A stretch of 64,000 nt of DNA from Argentina anserina (GCF_933775445.1 NC_065873.1:15376001-15440000), one strand, 5' to 3'. Positions 24,353 through 36,413 are shown, counted from the first letter of the stretch. The notes: generated by a model not told the origin, from the letters alone. Numbers and translations: made by a program.

Positions 24353-25942
24353 GCCGCAGGTTAAAAGTTGGCCATGATCGGGACAGTTTGAGAGTCAGTT
24401 CAGTTTTTTTTTTCTAAGAATAGAGAGTTCGTTTAGTTGTTGAAGACGTGAAGGGTGAGTTGGATAACAAAAGACCTAAATCAGATTTGGAATAAAACTG
24501 AACTAGTGAAGCGAAGATGAAGTTCCCAAGTTTCGAAATTGAGGAGCGTCGTTGCGTCTGGAAGTGGGGAAGTTACGAAGAAGAGGAAGGAAGGAAGAAA
24601 TGGTTAGTCTCTGTAGTAGAGTGAGGGAGAGAGAGAGAGATGAACTACCGAGTGTCGTGGCTTGTGTGCGATGCGTTTCAGGGAGCATTCCTTGATTCTG
24701 GGTCATGTGCCCGCCACATGAAAATGTATTTTGTTTTCTGTAGTAAAGTAATTTCTCAATCGATTATTATCTATTTTCTATTTTTTGTTTTTACCATGAT
24801 CTCTATACATTATAATTTTTTTATCTGTTTGAGTATTTAATAAAAAAAGAGCAATTACGGAAAAAGAGACTTGATAGTTTCATATGGGAAATTTCCTTAA
24901 CTAAAAGAGATAGAAAACATAACTTCAAATTTTTTATTTTAGATTTTTTTTAAATGGACCTTAATTTATACCGCTCGATCACATAATTGTCACTAATTTG
25001 AGAAAATGCTTAAAATTTTAGTGTCCTAAAACAAATTGGACACTGATAAAGAAAAAATTGGTCATTAATTGATAATGAATGAGCGAGAGAACAAGAATTT
25101 TTTTTTCATCTACAATAGCATCCATTTGGCAAGGTTGGAGTTTGAATATCGACAGCGTCGGGAAAGTATGACAAAATTAGAGATGCAAACTAATGTGCAT
25201 TGTAACGTGGATGACTATTGGTGTGCACATAAAAAACGAGGATAATGTATTGGCAAGAATGTTAGACCACAAAGAAGCTATCATATATATCTCATTTAAT
25301 TTGAGTTGTATATCTTTGTTGGTAATTTGTGTGCTTTGGGAGTCCCTTTTTTTGTACACTAATAATTTTTTTGTAGCATGGGTTTAAGCATTATGCCCCC
25401 ACGTTACAATTATTTTAGTAAATTTAATAAATAAAAAGCAGGTGTGGGGCTCAGCCTCTCAGTGAGACTAAGTTTCACATCCCATTAAATAATAATAATA
25501 TTAATAATATCATATATCGAATATGAGCAAACAATCTACTCTTTATTTGTTTATTGAAATAAAACTTTTTGATTAATTATATTATGTCATGTGACCATCT
25601 TTCGTTAAATTAAAAAAAAATCACATAAGAAATAATTACGCAGTTTTTTAGACGACTATTAGAAATGTATTTTTTTTTCTAAAGACTTTCTGACCAAACA
25701 AAATATCATAAAAAATGACTGCATTTTTTCTGACAACTTTCCAATTAAACATAAACCTAGTCGTAATTATTTATTTCCGACCAAATTTATGACGGATTAG
25801 CAACTGGTCGGAAATAAAATCCGACCAAAAATTTTATTTCCGACGGACAAGTATATATGGTCAGAAATATCATTATTACCGACCAAAAAAGACTTTAGTC
25901 GTAAATCCATGGTCGGAAAAGGGTGTCATTGTTGTAGTGAGT

Positions 25943-26930
25943 GTTGCAGGTTGTAACCCTAACACACAAGACACAAGAAGCTAGTTAGGGTAAGAAAATT
26001 CTCAGATTTTAAACTTTTAATGCTAAGGCACCATATATTTTAGAAATATGCACAAGTAAACTATGTCAATCCAATGTTAAGAAAAAGGGCTATCATTCTG
26101 ACCAGTTTATCGATCTATGACCTCGTACAGAATAGGAGGTCTGGTTCATCCTTGCAATTATTCTGCTCAGCTTGTGGAGATTCATTACATTAGTGCCTTG
26201 ACAAACAAGCTAAAATGTCTAATATGTAGATAATTAAGATATAGAGCTTTTGATTCATTTGGTATTCTACGTATAACGCCTATTATATAGTTATATACGA
26301 TCGATGGGGATGATCTATTTGCAAATCACAAGAGGCAGGAACACCCCAAGAAAAAGGCTAGGGAAAGGAGAGTCTGCCTATCTAATCATAAATGCTATGG
26401 ACTATTCATTTCATCGATCAACAATTAATTAAAAGATGACGCAAAAAGAATGAATTAATTAAGAGTTATACGAATGTGAATAAATTACCGAGCTACTACT
26501 TCACATCGGTAAACCTATGAGTTCTTTTTGTATTATCAATTTTTTGAAAGGATAAAATAATTGTTTTTGTTAATGTTCGTATCTTTGGTATCTTACTCAT
26601 TGTTATGATCCGGTGTAGAAGTATAGAATTGTGATCAATGACGCCGGAGATCGAGGGGTGCAAATCGTGCAATTGTGTTTGTCCGACAAAAGAGTTATAG
26701 GGTTCACTCCCCATCCCCATCACCTACTGAAGTTGGCTCTTGGAGGACTGCAAGAAAAAGTGAAAACTCTGGCAAACAAAATAAGTGGCGACCCTTTTGG
26801 CTCCAGGTCTCCAACTTCCTGCAAGAATAAGAACCCACGCGGCCTAAGACAAAAGTAGGCGGAATGGGAGCCGTGAAAGGAAAGTAATTTCATGAATGAA
26901 TGTAAGTTGATTCTCGATGTCCATTTAGGG
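25943..26930. other. Intergenic DNA, no gene recognised
   Basis: AT-rich DNA with a GC-richer stretch at ~26630-26880 that contains short overlapping ORFs on both strands and no motif I recognise. Confidence 0.4.
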
Positions 26931-26934
26931 CACG

Positions 26935-27235
26935 ACACTAACAAAATATGGGTCATTTACTACACACATTTTACTTATTACACACATTGTACGACACATT
27001 TAATGTCAGTTGCAAAAAAAAATCATTCACGACAAATATTTTATATGTCGTAAAAAGTACGTAGTCATTTACAACCTACATTTAATTGTGTCGTTAAATA
27101 TAGTCATTCACAACATATATTTTATGTATGTCGTTAATGTACTGAGTCATTCGTGACTATAATTTATGTGTGTCATAAATTTGATTTATATTAATGAATT
27201 TGCACAAATTTGTGTCGTAAATGTGTCTCTTATAC
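26935..27235. repeat. Degenerate short repeats (GTCATT...ACGACA / TGTCGT)
   Basis: Several imperfect units combining GTCATTCACGACA-like and TGTCGTAAA/TGTCGTTAA motifs in both orientations. This resembles subterminal regions of DNA transposons. No terminus or duplication could be fixed. Confidence 0.45.
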
Positions 27236-27760
27236 TTTAAAAAAAAACTGATTTAAATTAAATTAAGGGTGGTTCTATTTACACCTCCCACCTTACTATT
27301 TATACCTCCAATATTTTTTATAAAAACTCATTTTCTGTTTTACCTTCTCTCTCAAGTCTCAATACACTTTCTCACCGGGCCTTGTATTAATCAACTCATC
27401 CAAATCCCAAAAATTCTTTATTTGTCTCTCTTTAACACTAAGTATGACGATTCAAAACCTCTATTATTGAGTGATTCTAGATTGAAGACGCAAGAAGGCT
27501 ATGGCTATGCCAAGGTATCAATTGAAGTAAAACATGATAAAATATTAAAATATGATATCACTGTTTTTACTTGAATGCCGAAGTATAGAAAAATTGAATT
27601 ATCTGCATCGTTAGAAAGTTCTTCCCCTCTTGATCATGAGTGATCTTAATATTGGGTGAATTCTGAGTTCCACATGAAAATATTAGAAATGGAATAAAAG
27701 AGGTTTCTTCCCCTTTATTTTTGTTTTTGTTAATTGGAGGATAAATGGAGAAATAAAATT

Positions 27761-28757
27761 GTATCTAATTATCTCAAAAGATTAAGGTGAAAGAATGCTC
27801 TCTCTATCGGCTTCCTCCCTAGCCGCCGCTAGGCAGGCAATCCGACCAAATCGTCAATTTTATTGACAAATCTCCCAAATCTCAAGGTTCTCGTCGTCTT
27901 CGGCTTGATTCTTGGCTTGCAAGTTGTGATTGGTTTTGTTGGTGGATTGAATTGGGTGTCGGGGAACCTTTATCTGCCTCCCCTCCTTGGTGGGGGTGAT
28001 CTGAACAGATTGGCTCGACCTGTTGGAAGTCTAAGGGCGGTGGGAGACATCGGGATCTGGCCAGGACTTGAGGTTAGAATCGGGTGTGTCGGTTTTGATT
28101 CTGCCTATTGGGTTGGGCATTCAAGCTTCTGATGGTGGCTGGAGCAGAGCAGCGACTGGATGTCTCTCGGAGGCTTTGGTGGTTCTAATTTGGATGCCGG
28201 CGGAGGTGATGACTTTTGTCCTTTTGATAGTTTTGGTTGGATGCTAAAATCATTTGTGGTTGGTAGAGAGGTTGGTGACTTGGCGTCGAAGGGTGACAGT
28301 GCTGGTTTGCAGGCGGATTTGCCTGCTGGGGAGACTCAGATCGCGATTTGAGCCTCTGTTAGTGGTGGGCATGCTAGGGCTTATCATTTTCGCTGCTCAT
28401 TGGATTGGGTTTGTCTCTCGTGATGGGTTTGGGTAGTTTGGGTGTTTATGGTCCAATATCAGACAACACTAGTCGTGGAAAAGTTCGCCTTGTCCGCTAC
28501 TAATTTGGATCAATTGATTCCAGTCACATTGCTTAAAAGGCTTGGTTGCAACGATTTAATCAATTTTTCAAGTCTTACTAATTATTGAAATAATGATGTT
28601 ATAAACGGTATTCATTGTAAGTGTATGTTTTTGATTTTGTATGCTTAGTTTTCTAGGTTTTGATGACTAAATGAGATGTTTTTTATTATCGACATTACGG
28701 ATGAGTTAATTTTATACTCTTATTAAATTAAATCTTATTGACTTTCCAAAAAAAAAA
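27761..28757 (+). mobile_element. Poly-A retroposon with imperfect target-site duplication
   Basis: GC-richer insert ending in about 11 A, flanked by 16-bp direct repeats ATGGAGAAATAAAATT (27745-27760) and ATGGAGATATAAAATT (28758-28773), one mismatch. Several open stretches in the sense direction (27863-28132, 28160-28351) have glycine-rich products with no motif I recognise. No reverse transcriptase. Probably a 5'-truncated or internally deleted LINE. Confidence 0.65.
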
Positions 28758-28865
28758 ATGGAGATATAAAATTATTCAAAAATTAAAAGAGGAATACATA
28801 GTAAAAGCGGATGTGCAGATAGAATCCCCTTACATTAATCCTATTTTATCAGATAAGATAAAACC

Positions 28866-29320
28866 TTCGAACTGCATTAATCTTGTTCTTCTCTGAGAGA
28901 GGAAAACCTTCTCGTTTTCCCATATGAAACCCTAGCCTTTTCTGGCAACGATGGTGCCGCGTCTCCGATGATGCAATTCAGCGGCAATATACCGCCGGGA
29001 TCCCCTTCGCCGGTCACGAACTCATGGTGCCGAGATTGTTCAGAACGGAAGGATTTAGCTCTCCAATTGAGGATGGCTTGCTGATCGTTGGACGCACTGC
29101 TTGCCAAATCGGCCAGCTCCAATGTCGATCTCGACCTCCCCAGGTTCGTTTTCCTCCCATTCCTCTCGATCGCGCGATAATGTTTATTTGTTTTAATCGT
29201 TTTTCTATCATATATTGAGATCAATCTGCTGAACTTACCTAACAACCTTAATTGCAGGGCTTAGGTAAACTGGGTTGAATATGAATTGGTCCACCAGGAG
29301 GCCACAAATGGATTTTCCAG
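28866..29320 (+). pseudogene. Possible gene fragment, unidentified
   Basis: The sequence is GC-richer than its flanks. It contains MMQFSGNIPPGSPSPVTNSW (from 28966), then an in-frame TGA, then ALLAKSASSNVDLDLPR just before a donor-like AGGTTCG, and a second short block ending CAGGTATGG near 29325. The opposite strand is also open (28877-29245). I cannot identify a family. It may be the first exon of a lost gene. Low confidence. Confidence 0.25.
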
Positions 29321-29840
29321 TACAGGTATGGAGAGCCAATCTTAACTTGTGTGGAATTGCCTTTTCTCAGTCTATTATTTGTTCATTAGAGGTTGAGTCA
29401 ATGAGACTGTTAGCGTGAGGTATAGAGTGATCGGTCGATCATGATCTGATCTGAGCAATATTTGTATATAATGCTATAATCTTCATAGGATGGAGCTCTT
29501 ATTCTTGATCATCAGTGTATAATCCTAGCAATTGTAACCACAATTGTATCAATCAGTATCATAAAAATTGATTCTCCAAATACCGTCTTATTGACTCTCA
29601 CTAGTTTTGAAATACACAAAATACACATGGTGGGTATTGGATTAAAAGTTTTATCACTTGATCACCTAGAGCTTTACTTGAATTAAATTTTTTGAGTTTT
29701 TGAATGGAGAATGGTGATGAAGGTCCCAAAGGTTATTGAGTTCCTCCATGACGCCCTACATGGTAAAATCGGCCGTCAAGCGCGTCATTCTTTTAACTCA
29801 CGGAGTCGCTAGTTATGATTTCAAGAGATTATTTTTTTTC

Positions 29841-30805
29841 GGCAAAAATGCCGATTTGCACCTCAAATTTGGTCATAATTGTTAATTTGCACCATGAACT
29901 TGCATTTGAGTCAATTTACCTCTTAAACTTGGTAAAAATTGCCGATTTGCACCATATCTGTTAAATTTAATGTTTTCCATCTAATTTTAAGTCACATGTC
30001 ATGCATTTTAGGGGCAATATTGTCATTATATATTTATTTTTATTTAATAATGAAATAAATTAATAAAATTACTTAAGGTGAACACTTGTTACAATATTTT
30101 TTTTCGAAACATGTTATTGATTTATATATTTATTATTTTACGTGATGTTATGTTAAAAGATATTAGAAAAAATAAATAAATACATTGAAAATTAAAAATA
30201 AATGTATGTTCTGGGAGAATTACTATTATACAATTGTGTGTGTCTTAGCCTTATTAGGTTTCCTGTTAGAGATAGATTCGCATCTCTGATAATAGATTAA
30301 GACTCTGAATCCTACGAGATTGTGGTCATGAAATGCCTATATATAGGCCCCATTATCAATAATTAAACGGTTACGATTTGTTCCATTACGTCGTTATTAT
30401 TCGCGTTTCGTTCCTCCTCCAACAATGTGTACATATAAATAAATATATATATATACATATACACAACACACTATATTTGAATGGGTGGGTATGTTGAATA
30501 TATAATTCGAAGTATGGTTAAGTATGTAGAAAAAAGATGTAAATAAATAATTTGATTAAAAAATAATCCTCATTTTAAAGAATATTTTTATTTGTTTTTA
30601 AGAAAAATATAAATATAAAATGACAACATTACCCCTCATGTGCATGACATGTGACGCAAAATTGGATAGAAACAATTAAATTTAACGGATGGGGTACAAA
30701 TCGGTAATTGTTACCAAGTTTAGGAGGTAAATTGACTCAAATATAAGTTCGGGGTGCAAATTGATAATTTTAACCAAATTTGGGATGTATTTTGACAATT
30801 TTACC
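29841..30805. mobile_element. Long-inverted-repeat element (Mutator-like), family L, copy 1
   Basis: Terminal arms of ~230 bp are imperfect inverted repeats, for example TCACATGTCATGCATTTTAGG on the left against CATGTGCATGACATGTGACG on the right. Ends read GGCAAAAATGCC and, reversed, GGTAAAATTGTC. Flanks are T-tracts ending in C (TTTTTTTTC), compatible with a 9-bp duplication but low in complexity. A related element with a clear 9-bp duplication is at 47848-48618. No transposase. Its middle carries a solo LTR. Confidence 0.75.
30235..30421 (+). repeat. Solo LTR (187 bp) nested in the inverted-repeat element
   Basis: It begins TGTGTGTGTCTTAGCC, ends CCTCCTCCA, and is flanked by the 5-bp direct repeat ACAAT (30230-30234 and 30422-30426). 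It contains a TATATATA box near 30338. TG...CA ends with a 5-bp duplication and no internal region mark a solo LTR, of TRIM or small Copia size. Confidence 0.8.
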
Positions 30806-30814
30806 TTTTTTTTT

Positions 30815-31507
30815 CTTAATAATGTATATTTTTCTTTTCTTTTCTTTTTTTACCCTACATGAAATTGGTTGAAGCACAAAAGCCATTATCTATCTTGAGG
30901 ACCCCGAGGGATTAAACCGCTTGCTAGGCTGCAAGTTGAGGATACTACACGATGTTTAGGTAACATGAAGGTTCCTGGTCCGAGACCCAAAATTGTGACA
31001 AACATCCTCGGAAATGTACCATAGTTAAATTGCTCTTGGCCGGAAACAGTAACTAACTCGACCACAATTTTTACTTTAGAAAAAATTCTGAATATCTACG
31101 CTTTTCCCCACAGTAGATTTATTACACCTGTAATTATCTCTCGAAAAGTATCTAACAAAATCACTCACTGCCCCATAGCCAATGCTCTTCCAAAGTTTTA
31201 ATTCACTAGCCCACCACCCTAAACCCTCTAACTCAGAAAATATTAAAACACTTCTCAATCTTTGATGAGATGCAGAGACTCCATGGACCTCTAAACAGCA
31301 ACCATAGTTCATGATTACGTGTATTAAAGACGATTCCGACACAAACTCTGAAGGAAAGAAATGAACCGACGACACTCTATGCCATTGCCACCTCCGCCAG
31401 CATTGGACGCTCAACCTCACCGGCAGAGACACGAAACCCACAAAACATTCATTTATGAATTCCCTCCACGTGTCAGAGTGGGTTAGGAATGCTCCGAAAT
31501 TGTACCA
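30815..31507. other. Intergenic DNA upstream of the LOG gene
   Basis: Mixed composition. A 156-codon minus-strand ORF (31076-31546) reads through a poly-T tract at its start and shows no recognisable motif. Confidence 0.4.
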
Positions 31508-31752
31508 CACAGACCTTTTTTTTTTTTTTTGAGAAAGCACAGTCACAGACCTCTTCCTACAGTGTCTCTTAATCTCTTGTTCTTTGGCCCTTTTGTCTTA
31601 CTTGAGTTACTTCCCTCTCCTCTATCCAAGTGTGACAGAAAGGAACCACAGTATGATGTCTTCCATTTTTTTTCCTTGATAAAATTGAAAATGAAAATTT
31701 TTGTTTTGGGGTCCTACCCCTCTAGTATTATTTTTGTGTGGAGTCTGTGGCT

Positions 31753-31762
31753 CTATATATAT
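31753..31762 (+). promoter_or_regulatory. Probable TATA box of the LOG gene
   Basis: CTATATATATAG lies ~125 bp upstream of the ATG. Confidence 0.5.
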
Positions 31763-31884
31763 AGAGAGCTGGTTCCATCTCACTTGGCCACTCTGCATCC
31801 TCCATATTTTATGAGTCACTTTTTTTCCTGTCTAAACCAACAAAAACAAATCCAAGAGCATTGGAAAAGGTTCAAGTGATTGAA

Positions 31885-33359
31885 ATGGAACATAAGGAGG
31901 AGGTTGTGAGGTCAAGATTCAAGAGGGTTTGTGTGTTTTGTGGAAGCAATACTGGAAAGAGAGAAAGCTACAAGGCTGCTGCAATAGAATTAGGCCAAGA
32001 GCTGGTACTTATTTTTCTTTCATAGTTTGCTTCTTCTTTTTTTCTCTTATATGTGCTTGTTGTGTTGTGTCTGAGTTTGAGATATTTGAAGGTGTCAAGG
32101 AGGCTGGACCTTGTCTATGGAGGTGGAAGCATTGGACTGATGGGTCTGGTTTCACAGGCTGTGCATGATGGTGGACGCAAGGTTCTTGGGTAAGAAATCA
32201 TCAAGCTTTTTTTTCTTTTTATTGGGTTACTCGTATGTTTTGTAACTCATTCCATTTTGAATCTTCTTGTTGTTCCACTTTCTGATTTAGTTTGCTGCTC
32301 ATTTCATAGGATCATCCCCAGACCTCTAATGGGTGCAGAGGTAAATCCCTAGCTAGTAGCTAATCTCATTTGGGTTTTCTTCCTCTTCCCCTCATCTAGG
32401 TTCAAAGTTGGCTCCTTTTTGCAGATTTCTCACAAAATGTTTGCATGTGGTTTGCGTCTGTTCATCAGATAATAGGCGAAACAGTTGGGGAGGAGAGGTC
32501 TGTAGCCGACATGCACCAAAGGAAGGCTGAAATGGCCCGCCATTCTGATTGTTTTATAGCATTATCAGGTCCCAACTCTTGAAATTTTTCCAAGTGTGGC
32601 CCTTTATATCTGGTTCATTTCTTCCTTAAACTATTCAAATGGGGGGATGTAATCCCTTGCTTTGGTTTTTCAGGAGGGTATGGAACTTTAGAGGAGTTGC
32701 TGGAAGTGATTGCTTGGTCCCAACTTGGTATCCATAACAAACCTGTAAGAGCGCGCATTATGATACTGAGAAACCCACCACCTCACAAATTCTTTCCCTT
32801 GAAGTTTCTAACTTAAAAATAAAAAATAAAAAAAAATTGCAGGTGGGTTTGCTCAATGTTGATGGCTACTACAATTACCTCCTCATATTTATTGACAAAA
32901 CCGTGGATGATGGCTTTATCAAGCCTTCCCAGCGCGCCACATCATAGTCTCTTCTCAAAATGCCAAGGAGCTTGTTGAAAAACTTGAGGTATGTGATAGA
33001 AAATGTGTTACTTTCATTTTCATTAAACACTAATATGCATGCTTGTATTATTGGTTTGAAGTTCATTTATAGCATTTAAACTGTCCTGTGATTAGAGAAA
33101 GGGTCAAAGGATCCTGACCCAATTACCATCTTGGCCTCTGATGTTTTCTTTTGCCTCTTGTTTGGTTGTGTGTGTGAATGATGACACTGCTTTGTTTTGT
33201 TTTGTTTGGGGTTAGGGGTATGTGCCAGTGCATGATGGAGCCATAGCCAAGGCAAGTTGGGAGGTTGAGCAACAAGAACAGCAGGAGAAACAACAGGTGG
33301 GGTTCAATGTTGCTCCTGCTCCTCCTGCTACTACTTTGCAGACTGAGATAGCTTTGTAA
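31885..33359 (+). pseudogene. LOG5: Cytokinin riboside 5'-monophosphate phosphoribohydrolase (LOG3/LOG5 clade), frameshifted
   Basis: LOG enzymes convert cytokinin nucleotides directly to free bases in the cytosol/nucleus. Seven exons are visible: 31885-32004, 32092-32189, 32310-32340, 32469-32568, 32674-32744, 32843-32988 and 33216-33359. They carry [51 protein letters not shown] and GGYGTLEE. The last exon ends LQTEIAL, the signature end of the LOG5-type subgroup. Two defects are seen. In exon 6 a 2-bp excess (CAGCGCGCCAC, where the family has QRH) shifts the frame at about residue 172 and gives TAG four codons later, losing ~60 residues although the downstream exons remain intact in the original phase. 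The nearly invariant Pro of PGGxGTxxE is Ser (ALSGGYGT). The first could be an assembly error in a GCGC run. If it is real, this is a recent pseudogene or a truncated protein. Confidence 0.93.
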
Positions 33360-34593
33360 AAGAGGGAAGGAAGAAGATGAGGAGGGGATAAGGGATGAAA
33401 GAAAGTAAGTTGCAAGTTAGGGAAAAAGGTGCTTTGGGCTCTCTTTTGAGTTTTGTTTTTGCTTTGCTCTCTGATTTTGGTCATAATGACCAGACTAAAA
33501 CCAGAATGGTATGACTAGCTTTGATTGACAAGTAGATAAAATGATGAAACATCTGACTGGTCCAATTGTCCAATCTTCTTTTGTATGCTTCAGTTTATTA
33601 AAAGGAAGGGTCTCTATGCTTAGTCTAGAAATATCAGTATCATTATGCTTGTAGTTTGTGATTCTGGATTTTATGTACAAAGATTATATGAAACAAGAAG
33701 CAGAGATCCAAAAAATGAAGCAGCTTTATCCTCTCTATTTGATTGCTCTAGGCATGCATGCCATTGCTGCTTGATGTTATTATTTCCCTTCTTCTTTTTT
33801 TTCTTCCCCTTTTTTGGTCTGCCAGTTTTAAGGTACTGTGGTGTTGTGTGGAGGTTTTAAGGAAGTAAACATTTTGCATCACCTTGAGGATTGAGTTTGA
33901 TGAGGTCCATAGTGGAACCCTTTTTCTTAAATTTTGTTTCTTTTTTTTTTTTGTTATCATGGGTTCTTGGCCAGGATTAGGATGGGTTATGATTATGAGT
34001 GACCAAACTGTTTTTATTTAGGCTCTTTATGCTTTGCTTTCACTTCTGAATGATTAATATGCAAAAATTTGCCTTGTGCTTTTTCTGTACGTAATAGAAG
34101 TAGGTAAATAAAGATAAAAGCTGGTATCATAAAACTGCAGAAAGCATGCCACAAAAGAATGTGATTATATAGAGGAGGCTGCAACTAATTGTTTTATTAT
34201 TATTATTGTTCATTTCATTTTCTTATCTGTTAAATTTGGTACTGTTATGACGTATTGAATGATGTCAATGATTTGATCTGAATTGTTACTAGCCTGTGCA
34301 AAATATCCAGGACATTAACTTAATGTTCAGAGTATCATAACTGAACTGAATATGGTTCTATATATGCGTGTGTTTAATTTTCATGCTATTTCTTAACATT
34401 GAGAATGTCATTGGGTAGAGAAAACCATATAGCCGTGGAAATACTTTTTGGTTAACTGAAAATTTTGGGGAACATCTAAAGACTTAATTGTTAGGGGAGG
34501 ATGAGAAACATATTTACTCATATCTGTACTGGCAAAAACCTGCCTGAAAATTCTGCAGGACGTTGGTTCAACGCAATCCATTCTAATATATAT
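33360..34593. other. LOG 3' flank, no further gene
   Basis: The first ~300 bp probably hold the LOG 3' UTR. The rest is AT-rich intergenic DNA with pyrimidine tracts. No feature supported. Confidence 0.4.
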
Positions 34594-34973
34594 AGTCTCA
34601 TTCCAGAGCGGAGACCCGCTTTGAAATTAAAGTACATAGGTCCTTATGACTAGTTTTTCGGTCACTTTTTCATATCTCCACTATTCAGTAGTTAGATATG
34701 TAGGTGTAGATCATGTATAAAAAATTTCACTCAATTTGGTGATCGTTAAGGTATCGAAATACTATTAAATCTATGGACCAACCGAATTTGTTCGTTCTTG
34801 TAAATCATAATTGTAAAAACTCGAACGGTTACCAAATTGAATGAAATTTTGTATGGATGATTTATACATACATATCTAACTATTAAATGGTGGAGATGTG
34901 AAAAAATGACCGAAAAACTAATCAAATAAGGACCTCCACACTTTAATTTCAAAGCGGAGCTCTGTTATGGAAT

Positions 34974-34979
<6 letters not shown>
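34594..34979. mobile_element. Foldback element B, inserted in a TA tract
   Basis: Ends are AGTCTCATTCCAGAGCGGAG and, reversed, AGTCTCATTCCATAACAGAG. Almost the whole 386 bp is one imperfect palindrome with a short centre. It is flanked by TATATA on the left and by a long (TA)n tract on the right (to ~35030). No ORF. Internal motifs match elements A, C, E and F. Confidence 0.85.
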
Positions 34980-35036
<57 letters not shown>

Positions 35037-35046
35037 GTGTGTGTGT
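34980..35046. repeat. (TA)n(TG)n microsatellite
   Basis: About 25 TA dinucleotides with one break, then GTGTGTGTGTGTG. Confidence 0.95.
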
Positions 35047-35965
35047 GAGCTTACGATCAACTATGTATTCCCAGAAGCAACAAATTGGTGAAGAACATTT
35101 CTTACCATCCTTATTCTACAATAACTATCCGTATGTACATGATGATCGATCCATGTAAGTCGAAGCTTCATATGAAGCTTATCGATCATGAACCTACTAA
35201 GTACTAACATGTCATCTAAGTAAATTATCGATCTACAAAACATGGAAGGATGTGATGAAATACTGAAAGTAAGAAGTAAGAACCGGCCATCTGGTGATCA
35301 TGACATATCAGTACCCAGATCCCAAATCCAATGAGTATGCATACGTACTGCAAAGAGTTTCATAGGTCTCGATCTTCAAATCTTCTTATTGCAAGTTTGG
35401 AGGGTATATTAAAGGACCGATCCGGACTCATGATCTAGAACACCGAAGACATATGAATCACTAAACTTTGAACAGAAGTTTGATAGTCTGATCACATTGA
35501 TCTTCCAAGTAATTTGGCTAATTAACATTCTAGCTTGCTAGCAATGAGTTTGTTGAAGACTCGAAGTTCGTTTAGGAGTACTACTCCGGCAGGTACTGTA
35601 CTTTTGAATTTGCACTCGATTTATAGAAGCTAGCTAGACGACTAGCTTATTACGGTTCGTTCTATCTTTACATCATGGGATCCGACATTGCTTTGAGGCA
35701 ACGAGCTTGTTCATCAACCCGAGTTCTTCTCATTGCAAGCTTCCAAACATTGTATGGTAGGCTCAAACAGACGTTTGAGACATATATGAAGACCCAAAGT
35801 CTGGTTTTCTCGCCACCTGCTCTGTGAACGTGATAAACTTCCATGCATGTAACTTCCGTCTCAACATATATTCTCAAAAAATCATACCGTCTCAAAGCAA
35901 TTGACGGTATAGAAAGTTGCAACAATCGTAGGATGTAATTCTAAGGCGTATAGTCGCAACTAGCA
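35047..35965. other. Intergenic, no feature supported
   Basis: Unremarkable AT-rich DNA. The 85-codon minus ORF at 35668-35925 has no recognisable motif. Confidence 0.4.
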
Positions 35966-35974
35966 AGTATGATA

Positions 35975-36413
35975 CATGTTTTAAAAAGCGAAGGCATACC
36001 CCAATGCGTTTTCTTGAGAGTCTTGAGTCTTAGAACTTGAGGCGCATAAAGCATAAGCCTTATGTTATAAAAAAATTAGTAGTTAAATGTGTAAATATAT
36101 AATTATACACGTACAAAAAGAACAAATATACATAAGAACTTATCAATTTATTGCATTTAGATATACTGAAATTCATAATCCAAATGTGTTAGATAGTTTT
36201 CATCAAATTAAACACATTATATAAATAAATATAAAAATATACTTAAAAAATTATTTTCTAAGGCGTGGTAAAATGCGTAAAAGGCGTAAAAAACGTAACA
36301 TAAGGTGTAAAAGGTGAGCCTCGGTGTCTAAACTGAAAAACATATGCGTTATGTAAGTAGCTTTAAACTTTTTAAGCCTCAGACGAGCCTTGAGGCGAGT
36401 TTTTTAAACATTG
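35975..36413. mobile_element. MITE with 9-bp target duplication
   Basis: Flanked by perfect direct repeats AGTATGATA (35966-35974 and 36414-36422). Ends are CATGTTTTAAAAAGCG and, reversed, CAATGTTTAAAAAACTCG. Repeated AGGCGT/AAGGCG motifs lie toward both ends, with an AT-rich middle and no ORF. A 9-bp duplication suggests a Mutator-type source. An 8-bp hAT duplication plus one matching base by chance is the alternative. Confidence 0.75.

Larger units (their letters stand above)
21005..25939. mobile_element. CACTA (En/Spm) transposon, non-autonomous, complete
   Basis: The left end reads CACTGCAACACAAAACATG. The right end, on the minus strand, reads CACTACAACAATGACACCC. Both are flanked by the 3-bp direct repeat AGT (21002-21004 and 25940-25942), the CACTA target size. 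Both subterminal ~300-bp regions are packed with inverted and direct copies of TTTCCGACC/GGTCGGAAA, the kind of repeats a TNPA-like protein binds. No transposase of the TNPD type is visible in the 4.9 kb, so mobility would need help in trans. The interior carries exon-like minus-strand blocks and a piece of a ribosomal protein S15 gene. Confidence 0.92.

Noticed and set aside
31076..31546. 156-codon minus-strand ORF upstream of LOG
   Set aside because: Its start lies in a poly-A/T tract (product begins with a Lys run) and there is no domain signal.
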